Part shown: in pieces, positions 36,877 through 45,887 of the stretch | Layout of the letters: every line of letters begins with the position of its first letter | Numbering within the stretch: the stretch's first letter is position 1 | Assembly: GCA_004335835.1 (NCBI GenBank) | Contig: RWJK01001849.1 | Span: forward strand, 310,001-374,000 | DNA length: 64,000 bases | DNA from: Scenedesmus sp. ARA3 | Taxonomy: Eukaryota; Chlorophyta; Chlorophyceae; Sphaeropleales; Scenedesmaceae | Direction of reading: 5' to 3' | Position numbers and translations under genes: made by a program | The notes under the pieces: model-generated | Seen by the model: only the letters and a program-made list of their open reading frames with translations | Database searches by the model: none | Told to the model about the DNA's origin: nothing

Positions 36877-38544
36877 ATGGAGATCGTGCTTGTTGAAGTG
36901 CTGCCAGTGGGCAACAATGCCTGTGGGCCCTTGCCCACGTTGGCCCATAATGGCACAAACTACGTGATAGCAGAACCAGGAACGGAGTGGGAGCTGCGAG
37001 TCAACATAATCAACTCCAAGAAGAACCAGCGCTACAAAGTGAGCCATCCTCAGCGCAGCTCTGCTGCCCAGCAGGCTGGGGCACTGGTGCTGCTCATTCA
37101 AATGGCAGCAAGTGGACTGGGCGGGTACTGTCACGATCAAATGGTCTAAATCGGGTATTGCCACCCTTACATGTACCAGCAGCGTTTGACCTGCTTAAAT
37201 CAGCGGGTCTTCTTCAGCAGCAGATGTCCCACAGCTACTCACTAAGCCGTCGAAGGGCCAGCACAAGCAGCAGTTGCTTGATGAGACCACACTGTGCAGC
37301 AGCTGTGCATATGCTGTTCTGAAACCTGTGTTGGTCTCTAGTGAGCTTGATCTCAGAGCTCTTCCGGCTTGGTTCATGTTGTGTCCTGCAAGGTGTGGGT
37401 GAAGCTGGATGGCAAGGACATTGGCTGTACAAAAGCATCCCGCTGCGAGAGTTCTAGGCGCGGCTTCAGCGTGATGTTTCGTGGATTTCACCACACAAAC
37501 CCTCACACCGGCAACAGATCCCAGAAGGCATTCAAGTTTGGTGCGCTGAAGCCAGCAGCGCATGCTGCTATAGTGGAGCACCTGGACCAGATCCAAGCAG
37601 GCAGAATAGAAGTGACCTGCGCGGCTGTCGTCAGGACTGGCAGCAAACAGAAGCGCGACACTGAAGATGCCAAGTGGGCAACTGATGCAGCTAACAAAAA
37701 GCTGCCGGAAGGTGGGTATGCTGCAGCAGCTGCTGATGGATTTATCCTCTGTCCTGAACACCGATGACCTGTTGAAACCCTAAGGATGCCCAAACCACAC
37801 ACTCAAACACTTCAACACATGTTACTTTGGTCTTGAATCAAATCCATGTGCTGCTGCCTTGGTCTGCTGCTGCCGCCCCTTCCTGCTTGCAGGCAAGAAG
37901 TGGTTCCTGCAGCCTGGCCTGCAAACCGAGGAGGGCGCAGTGAGGCAGACAAAGAGCGGCTCGGATAAAAACACATATGCACAGGTACGTGCATGCCATC
38001 GCCATCATTCCAAGCACACAGGTTGCTGTCAGGCCTCAATCTGCTTAGGCTTTTGTATGCACTGTTGCCTGTTCAAGCACCTTTCTGCACCACACCTGCT
38101 TCAAGTTGGTCTGTGAGCCTTGCCTAGCCACAACTGCTCACCTTGCCACACATTCATCCTGCTGTTTGGCGATGTTGTTCTTGCTGCAGATGTACCCGCT
38201 GCCAGTGCTGCGGATGCGCTACGACACTGCTGACAACCTGCGCCTGAGGAAGATCTTGGACCCCAGCAAGCCGCAGCACGCAGCAATACTGGCATGCGCC
38301 AGCAACACAGGTGTGCATGAGTGTGAGAGTGAGAGTGGCAAAGAGAGCGTTTTCATGTATATGTCGAGAATGATGGATAGGTAGGTTGAGAGATCAAGGC
38401 ACTGCCACACAACGGTTTCACATACTATCGCCCAATGCTTGGAACATACTAGTATATGTGCTGCACTAGTAAAGAGCTGTGACTCAGCAAACACCAGAAC
38501 CCTTGTTCGCCTGCTGCTGAATGTCCATTGTGCAGGCGTGGCGC

Positions 38545-38577
<33 letters not shown>

Positions 38578-38861
38578 GCAGCAGGCAGACCAAGCAGGAA
38601 CACCGCGCTGCTGGTGTGAAGCGGGAACGCAGCAGCTCAGACCAGCGGCAGGCAGCAGCGGGTGGTGCTGATGCAGCAGTGCCGCGCAGTGCCACTGTTG
38701 AGACGATCAACCTGGCTGACGAGGCGCCCGCCCCGCTGCGTGTTGGCGGGCGTGCGCTGGCTGCTGACGAGCTGGCGGTGTGTGACCTGGCGGGCAGCGA
38801 TGACGAAGGCGGCCCGGTGTGGTGCGTGCAGAAGAAGCAGGCGATTGAGCTGGCGGTGTGA
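36877..38861 (+). CDS. DUF7918-like protein, tandem copy B
   Basis: Five exons: 36877-37038, 37393-37711, 37893-37984, 38190-38310 and 38536-38861, giving 339 residues. Exons 1 and 4 are exactly as long as in copy A (162 and 121 nt); exons 2, 3 and 5 differ by whole codons (+3, -3, +6), and all intron phases are the same. Protein identity is high at the ends (KKWFLQPGLQ, YDTADNLRLRKILDPSKPQH, VETINLADEAPAPLRVGG, IELAV) and lower in the DUF7918-like domain (for example GTEWELRVNIINSKKNQRYK and RKTQ-type charge changes), suggesting divergence of the binding half. The poly-Ser run in exon 5 is longer than in copy A. Head-to-tail arrangement and shared 3' flank show local duplication about 3.3 to 3.7 kb apart. 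Function unknown. Confidence 0.82.
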
Positions 38862-39080
38862 GCAGCGCGCTGGCACAACCAGGGTTGGAGGCCATGCGCC
38901 AGTGTTGCAACAGCAGGTTGTTGACAGTGAGGTTTGTGCTGTCGCCTGTACATAGAAGCAGGGCGATCTCGGCGTGTAAAGATTTGTATGCAGTGTGTCA
39001 GCATGTGCTGTGGGGTGCCTCAGGCACCTGCCTCCACCTTTTGCCTGCACGATGGGCAGGAGCATCGGTTTTGTCCAGAA

Positions 39081-39117
<37 letters not shown>

Positions 39118-39231
39118 TGCCGCTGAGGCACCACCACGAGCATGCTGTTGCCACTCTTTTGTGTTACGTCAAGTAGTTGTTGTCTGTCATCTTGTGTGTT
39201 TGTGTTTGAGAGTCAGTGGATGTTAGTAGTC

Positions 39232-39495
39232 AGAGGGGTGCGGGCATGGTGTTGCGTTTTGTTTCTGACGATGTTTGGGGTGGATCTGGTGTTTGCAGGC
39301 TGGCTGCTCGGTTGATTGCTGACTACCTTGTTCTTGCCTGGACTCACAGGAATGTCTGCAAGCATGATAATGAAATAGTGCTCCCTCCCCTCCCCCCTTC
39401 TCCTGTTCTTTCAGCCGCTCCTTTGTGGCGCGGGGCCGATGGCGACGTTGCAATGGCTTAAGTGGTAACATGATGATGATGAGAGGGGTGCGGGC
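39232..39495 (+). mobile_element. 5'-truncated non-LTR retrotransposon-like insertion with target-site duplication
   Basis: AGAGGGGTGCGGGC occurs at 39232-39245 and again at 39482-39495, flanking a 236-base insert (39246-39481). The matching 3' flank of copy A (35878 on) reads straight through this point, so the insert is an addition. The insert encodes, in the plus orientation, LRFVSDDVWGG...AARLIADYLVLAWTHRNVCKHD and ends GRGADGDVAMA-stop, followed by a TGATGATGATGA tail. Similar protein ends lie at 40176-40442 and 42640-42850 on the minus strand. The W-x-x-RN-x-x-KHD helix resembles the C-terminal end of plant-type LINE reverse transcriptases. TSD, truncation and short simple-repeat tail together fit target-primed retrotransposition. 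Confidence 0.8.
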
Positions 39496-40175
39496 GATTG
39501 GGCTGCAATAATGGCCAGGTGCAGTGTATGCGGGTAGGCTTATCTGGTTGATCTTGCTGGTGCAATATTGCGTGCAAGTTGCTTGATTCTAAGATTGTCA
39601 GCCAACTTCTGGGTGCATTTCGGTATCATACAGCTGTCTTGGCACCCACGAAACATGACAAAACCCAAAGATTTGGGTTCCCATGGTGTGCAGAAGACTT
39701 GTTACCGGTGGTGCGCAATGGGACGGCTTGGCCTTCTCGGTAGCTGTAATACAAGTGTCGACAATGGCGACCCCGCCCCTTGGTCAACACACACTTCTAG
39801 AAAAACTGAAAGCTCTTTGTTAACAATCTCCTTCTGTTGACCATTTATCATTGGATATTTGGCGCCCACTTCGCTTGCACACATGCTAGGACACTGAGAC
39901 CTCTCTGTCAACGATACCGGCCTGGCTGGAGGGCAGCCAAAGTACATGATTTTTACACCATATGAGGACTTGGCATCATATGTACTACATCCTGCAAATC
40001 TAAATACGCAAGCGCTTAATGCATCAGCGCTGGCCATGCAAGGCAGGCAAGCTGCAACAATAGAAAGCTGTTTTGAACCAAATGTCCAACATTTCAAAAT
40101 CCACATTGTAAAGTTCCAATGCAGTAAGTCGTCGTGTAACCGCCATGCCTCCAAAACCGTGCATCTGACTGTCAC
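39496..40175. other. Intergenic, partly duplicated flank
   Basis: The first 50 or so bases continue the flank shared with copy A. The rest is comparatively AT-rich with a small inverted repeat (AACCCAAA / TTTGGGTT near 39665-39682). It may be the 3' part of the element whose coding end is at 40176-40442. No gene supported. Confidence 0.4.
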
Positions 40176-40442
40176 TCAAGCCCCACTGACTGGGCACACG
40201 CCATCGGCCCCGCGCCCCAATGGAGCGGCAACAGAAAGGAGCACTACACCATCATGTTTGCAAGCATTACGCACACCCCAAGCCATTTCAAGAAAAGCAA
40301 CAATGAACCTAGACACCAGTGACCTAACAGAACCCCAAGCATCATCCGACTCAAACCGCTTCACCTTCACCTCAACATCTGTAATAGACAACAAACGCAA
40401 TTTTGCAGCGTAACCAGACAAAGCCCTAATCTCATTAAACAT
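40176..40442 (-). pseudogene. Diverged remnant of the same LINE-like C-terminal coding end
   Basis: Minus-strand frame with KRFESDDAWGS, then FIVAFLEMAWGVRNACKHDG and PLGRGADG before the stop. It lines up residue for residue with the younger copy at 39246-39481 but is more diverged in both protein and DNA. No longer reverse transcriptase sequence is visible upstream, so it is another truncated fragment. It lies directly after the stop codon of the hypothetical gene ending at 40444. Confidence 0.65.
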
Positions 40443-40443
40443 A

Positions 40444-41507
40444 TCACTTGCACATGACCTGCTCGCGCTTCTTCATCTTGATGAGCAAATTCCGACACTG
40501 TTGGCTAGCTTTGCGGATGATGTTGATTTCTTCTAAGGAAAAATACTGACCAGGACTCAACGCCTGCATCTGAAAACCCTCCAAGCGCATCAACTGCTGC
40601 TGAACCAAACTGATGTGCCTCTGCAGGTACATCAGATGGTCCCTTGCAACACTCGCCCACCGCGCAACTGCTGTCACAATTGCCGTCGCCCAACTCACAA
40701 GTCCTTGCCATCTGGGGAACAAAAGGGGTGAAATGACGGCCGCCAAGACAACCACCAGACACACCACCACCGCCACCCTCCGATGCAATGAGAACATCTC
40801 TGCCCCGAGTTGGTCAGCCAAGCCGCAGCAGTACACCTGTCACCGCGCCAGTGCATTCATTACTGAGCTTTCTTGGCTTGGCCTTGACCACGTTCGCTGA
40901 AGAGACGAGAGTACCAAGTCTGCAAGTGACAAGTGACAAGCAGCAGCCGTGCTACCACTCACTACTTATATGTATATATATACATATAAGTGCTGCTGGG
41001 TGATGGTGGTATGCGGCGTCAATATACTTCGGCTGTCAGCACGCATGCATGCCATGTACGACTGCACAAACATGCTAAAGCACGACCAGTGCAACACAGC
41101 GTTATAACAGAAGCGTGTGATGCAGCACCCACCGGCTTTGGCGTCAGCAAGTCCGCGCAGAGCTCCACGTAGCTAGCCATCTGTTTGAGCGCCTCTTGAC
41201 GTTCACGCTGGCCACCATGGTCAGACCACCCGAAGTCTGGCGGTCACAGCACAAGCAGCACGAGGATGGAAGCAGAGCAAAGCACCAGCAAACAGGGACA
41301 ATTGGCGCACATGTATATATCTCCATGTCACATGTCAAGCTTCGCGGCCTGACCTGCAACAAGGGCTGTTGCGGTTGCCGTCTAAATCTGGCGCTGCTCA
41401 TGATAAGCATTGTCAAGGTATGATCACTATCAGGAAGATATGGGAGATTGGTGTGAATGCTGAAGAGCATACGCGCCATGCAGTGAGCCGTGAAAACCAG
41501 AAATGCT

Positions 41508-41540
<33 letters not shown>

Positions 41541-41685
41541 TGATGTGCCGGACAGCTGGGTCTGCTGCTGTACCGGGGCAACTAGAGCTGCACTGCCAGG
41601 CATAGCGTTGATAAGCCTTGCCAAAAACAATTGCAAGCAGAAGCCACACAGGGTGATAGAGCCTTGCCACAACAACACTTGCTCA

Positions 41686-41719
<34 letters not shown>

Positions 41720-42006
41720 GAGTGAGCCTCATGATTTGCTCCTGCACAAACCTGATTTGTGCCTGCACCAACAATTTTCCTTCCCGCATCCGCTCTAAAT
41801 CCTGCCGTTCGAGTAGCCTGTATGTCTCATCCGCCTGCTCGACCTTCTCTATCTGTGCTGCAATTTGGGTGTGCAGATCCTGCAGCTGTTGGTCCAGATA
41901 TTGGAGCCTATGCTGACAGCCCGGCACGGTGTCTAACGCGCTAATCTGCTGGTCTGCTAGAAACAACTTGCAAACATCCTGCAGCTCGTGTATGCCCTGC
42001 TTTGGG
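40444..42006 (-). CDS. Hypothetical coiled-coil membrane protein
   Basis: Not recognised. Three exons can be chained: up to 42006-41687, 41236-41133 and 40836-40444; the 41687/41236 join is phase-consistent (G + AC) and the next is phase 0. Exon 1 encodes a long amphipathic helix (HRLQYLDQQLQDLHTQIAAQ, then ETYRLLERQDLERMREGKLL) ending in a poly-Ala run. Exon 2 continues helically (RERQEALKQMASYVELCADL). Exon 3 has a clear membrane span (VAVVVCLVVVLAAVISPLLF) followed by more helix and a basic end, KMKKREQVMCK. No ATG opens exon 1, so a first exon further upstream toward 42.2 kb is missing. Exon 3 could begin at a different acceptor. It sits between retroelement remnants, so an element-encoded origin cannot be ruled out. 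Confidence 0.45.
40964..40991. repeat. 28-bp perfect AT-rich palindrome
   Basis: A perfect inverted repeat with no loop, core CTTATATGTATAT and its complement, inside an intron of the hypothetical membrane protein gene. It is capable of cruciform extrusion and stands out against the GC-rich surroundings. Confidence 0.95.
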
Positions 42007-42427
42007 TTCGCCAGTGACGTCCAGCAGCCGTGATTGGGAAACAACGGCAGGAATCTTCACGAACCACGGGATTGTGCTTCACTGCAGAGCGTGACAGCCA
42101 GATACAAACAGCTACTGTATGAAGCTGTGCAGGAGCTGTGCGCAGTTTAGGTGGGCTTCGATAGCAATAAACACCACGCATGCGACATTCTAGTGCCCTG
42201 GGGGGTATCCTTTCAAACTGTATTGGGGAAAGTCGATACTAGGTTTAAAAACCCTATGACATGGCACCCCCCAAAACCACAGGGGCGGTTTATCTGAGAC
42301 TGAGACACCGAATTGCTCTGTAGGGGGGTAAAGAGACAAGCGAGGAAGGCTTTCATGTGCTCATGGGTGGGGAGGGGGGGTAAAGCGGAAAGCCAACTGG
42401 TCACTGCCAGTCAGCACACTGAACAGC

Positions 42428-42611
42428 NNNNNNNNNNNNNNNNNNNNNNNNNNNNNNNNNNNNNNNNNNNNNNNNNNNNNNNNNNNNNNNNNNNNNNNNN
42501 NNNNNNNNNNNNNNNNNNNNNNNNNNNNNNNNNNNNNNNNNNNNNNNNNNNNNNNNNNNNNNNNNNNNNNNNNNNNNNNNNNNNNNNNNNNNNNNNNNNN
42601 NNNNNNNNNNN
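42428..42611. other. Assembly gap (184 N)
   Basis: Undetermined bases, followed by a run of nine or more G. The retroelement remnant at 42640-42850 runs toward it, so the gap probably holds repeat sequence. Confidence 0.98.
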
Positions 42612-42850
42612 GGGGGGGGGCCCGGTGTAAATCGTCGCCATCGGCCCCGCGCCCCATAGGAGCGGCTGAAAGAACAGGAGAAGGGGGAAGGCGAGGGAGC
42701 ACTATTTCATTATCATGCTTGCAGACATTCCTGTGATTCCAGGCAAGAACAAGGTAGTCAGCAATCAACTGAGCAGCCAACCTGCAAACACCAGATCCAG
42801 ACCATAGGTGCTGTCTACTGTGACATACATCCCATAGGTATTGCGGCTGC
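42612..42850 (-). mobile_element. Second young copy of the LINE-like fragment, running into the gap
   Basis: On the minus strand, about 42785-42640 is nearly identical to 39290-39455 (for example the shared stretch encoding NVCKHDNEIVL and LSAAP.GRGADGD). Its 3' end is lost in the poly-G run and the N gap. With the copies at 39246 and 40176 it makes three fragments of one family within 3.6 kb. Confidence 0.75.
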
Positions 42851-43114
42851 TGTCCTGCAACCATTATCGGTTGCTGCTGCATCACTCGTCGTCAGTCCTG
42901 GCCTAAACCTGACCGGCCGCCGACAGCCCAAGTACAAGCTGTGACCCTATGTAGGGCAAGCACCAGAAATGGAGGAACAGCTTAGCACATCACCCATCCC
43001 CCCCACAAGATGCGCCGGGAAGTCATACAACCCAAAAATATGATGCCAGGACCCTTCGCAAGAATATCATTCATAAATCAAAGACGCACTACGAACATGA
43101 CGTGGTATTGACTT
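42851..43114. other. Intergenic
   Basis: 3' flank of the short-chain dehydrogenase gene; nothing recognised. Confidence 0.4.
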
Positions 43115-44644
43115 TTACTCTGGGTACGTCATGCGCTTGGTGACGCCCCCGTCTACCACAAAGTGCTGCCCTGTGATGAAGCCTGACTTGGTGGAGTCCG
43201 CTAAGAACAGCACCAGCTCAGCAATGTCTGCCGGATTGCCAACACGGCCTGCAGCAGCAGCGGCAGCGGCAGCAGCAGCAGCAGCGGCGGCGGCAGCAGC
43301 AGCAGCAGCAGCAGCAGCGGCAGCAGCAGCAGCACAGTCAACCTTGTGATGCATGCCACCAGAGCATGCAGCAGCAGCAACATGAACATCATGTCTGAAC
43401 AACTCATATCATGCTTTGGCAATGCCTGCACATGCGCAGCTGTGTACGTACCTGCGGGAAGCAAGCAGAGCATCCTTGCCAGCACAACCATGGCAACTAA
43501 GCGGCTGAGTAAGCGCGTGCAGCACAACTACGGCGCCCACCTGTCCACTGCCACTCGTGCTGCTCCTGTGTGATGTCGCCAGGCGTGCCGCTGGTGTCGA
43601 TCCATCCAGGCAGCACTGCGTTTACGCGAATGCGCTTGGGGGCCAGGCTGGAGGCCTGAGCATGCGTCAGGCCTAGCAGGCCTGCCTTGGCAGCAGCGTA
43701 GCCCTGTGGCGCGGTGGCAGCAGTTTGCAGCAGCACAACACACATGTAGCAGTGACTTGTTAGCCCGCCTTGGCAGCAGCGTAGCCCTGGTACAGTGGTG
43801 GCAGTGGGGTCGGCAGCAGTGTAGCTGAGTTGCACTGTGTGGTTGATTTGCACTGGCAGCAAGCCGGCATGTTGGCAGAAGCAGCGTGTGCAATTCAGCC
43901 AATGAAACAAAGTATGTATGTGCTGCTGCTGGGCAGCTATGCCCACCCCAACATGCGGCCTTGCACCTTTTGTACCGCTTGCCATGGTGCTTGCTGCCAA
44001 CACCAACTGGGCATCGCCTGTGCTCAAGCCCTGTATCAGCAGCAAAGTGAGCTGCTGTATGCTGCTGTATGCTGCTGTATCTAGCAGCAAGCACAGCATG
44101 CACGAGTCACCTCACTGTGCGGCTCTGACTGCAGCGCCCTTGTGGAAGATACATGGACGATGCTGCCCTCTCCTTGCACCATCATCGGCAGCAGTGCCTC
44201 ACTCAACAGAAATGGTGCTGTCAGGTTTGTGGCGATGTAGCCCTGCCATAGCGCTGCGCGCTCTGCCAGGCTGTCGCTCTGCATGTAGGGGTTTGAAATG
44301 CCTGCATTGTTGACCAAGACGTTGACTGACTTGACGCCCAGCTGCTGCATCTGCTCCGGCACAGACAGGATGAGATCTGGTTTTGATAGGTCAACCTTCA
44401 ACCACGCGCAGCGGGGTTGTGGTTTATCGCTCTTTGCTGCTGCGCTTCCTAGTACTGCTGCTGCTGCCGTTGCTGCCTGCTGTTCTGCTGTGTGCCAAGG
44501 CGCATCAGCGGCAAACTCGTGCTCCGCATTGTCTATGCCAATGATGTTGTAGCCTTTGTTGTAAAGGATCTTGGCACAAGCCTGGCCGATGCCTGCTGCT
44601 CTAGCTGTGCCAGTGATCACTGCAGTGCTGCCTTGCATTGCCAT
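43115..44644 (-). CDS. Short-chain dehydrogenase/reductase (classical SDR)
   Basis: Three exons, 44644-44111, 43703-43541 and 43248-43115, giving 276 residues with consistent phases. ATG at 44644 ([12 protein letters not shown]) is chosen because the Rossmann beta-strand starts four residues later; the upstream in-frame Ser run has only a GTG. Motifs: [12 protein letters not shown] (cofactor glycine motif), an acidic GID after beta-2 (favouring NAD(H)), NNAGIS, the catalytic Ser in VHVSSTRA, and YAAAK (Tyr and Lys) at the start of exon 2, then [12 protein letters not shown] and the C-terminal GQHFVVDGG. An Ala-rich insertion of about 40 residues follows beta-2. The substrate cannot be inferred. 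Intron 1 contains a partial copy of the start of exon 2, which would introduce an early stop if spliced in. Confidence 0.95.
43766..43790 (-). pseudogene. Duplicated acceptor and YAAAK start (pseudo-exon)
   Basis: The 19 bases at 43685-43703, which begin exon 2 and encode the catalytic YAAAK, are repeated perfectly at 43768-43786 inside intron 1. The repeat also has an AG acceptor just before it. Continuing in frame it gives GYAAAKAG and then a TAA stop, so splicing to it would truncate the enzyme. Confidence 0.85.
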
Positions 44645-45745
44645 GCTACTGCTGCTGCTGCTGCTGCTCGCACGGTAAATCTTGTGCACTGTCTGTGCTC
44701 AGATTTTATTCGATAACTCAGAACTCGTGGCGGGTAATCTGAGGGTGAAATGCGCTGGGAGTCAAACGAGTTGTTGCGACAGATCCAGAGTTGCTCCCGA
44801 TTGCATCTACCGGTACTGTGCACACAGCATCAACCGCTGAATTGCATGACTAAACCAGAGTGCTTTGCAGACATGCTGCGTCGATATGAATCACGTGATA
44901 TGGGATGGCAGCACGAGGCTGACAGCGTCATAGTGGTCTGGTGCTTCACAAGGGTGAGAATGCCACACCAACGTTCCTTCTTACATTGCCGTCAGCACAA
45001 CAACTTACGGCGGACCACTACAGACAAGCAGGAATTCCACAGTAAGGTATGCAAGGCAGACGTTGAATCCGCCACACCGCATGCTGAGTAAACGCTCTGG
45101 CGGCAGACAGCAGCCTGCCCCACTGGGTGACCTTTCTATCAGGCAGCATCCGCAAGCAAGCTGACAGTTGACAGACAAAGCATAAGCAAACGCACTGATA
45201 TGGCACATTCTTGTGCCGTGGTCAGCCATGCAATCCAATGAGCCAGAAAGATATACTCCAATGTTTGTGTGCCATAAGGCACTGTGCGGTGCCTGCAGTG
45301 CAATGCAGACTTGACGTAGTACCACCGTGTGGTGGGCAACTACGAGTGCTAGCAGTGGCAGCGTAAGCGTGCCTGCAGTATATGCTTCCAGCTGAAGCAC
45401 CGTTCTGTAAGACATACAAGGGAATTTGATGTGATGTGCCACAGCAGACCAATCTTGGGAGAAAGGGCTGAGCAATCCGGAAAAAAAGACAAAACAGAAC
45501 TTGCTGCACAGCAAGCCGCCATACTGAAGGTCAAAGCACTGTGAGATCAGCAATCACACTCAATTTCAGCTTGCATTTACCCTCAGCTATGTAATTCCAC
45601 CTGTACAGCATGTGCACTGTGTGCATCCATGCTGGTAACTAGGCTGACAGGAGGTTTAACACAACAACAGTTCTGCAGCAGCACACAATTGGCCCACTGA
45701 TTGCACCTACACTGCAAGTCAGCAGTGCCAAAATATAGCCAAGAT
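44645..45745. other. Intergenic, cyclase-receptor 5' of nothing; SDR 5' flank and cyclase 3' flank
   Basis: 1.1 kb between two minus-strand genes: promoter of the dehydrogenase and 3' UTR of the receptor cyclase. A 182-codon minus frame at 45005-45553 has no recognisable domain and no splice-supported neighbours. Confidence 0.5.
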
Positions 45746-45846
45746 CTACACCAGGCTGTCAGCACCAGGAGCAGCACGGGCTGCATCCACCCCTAGCCTG
45801 CCTATCCTGCCATCTGCTGCAGCCCCAGCCTCAGCTACCGGCGCCG

Positions 45847-45887
<41 letters not shown>

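Noticed and set aside
45005..45553. 182-codon minus-strand frame between the cyclase and SDR genes
   Set aside because: No motif, no hydrophobic pattern of a known family and no supporting splice structure.
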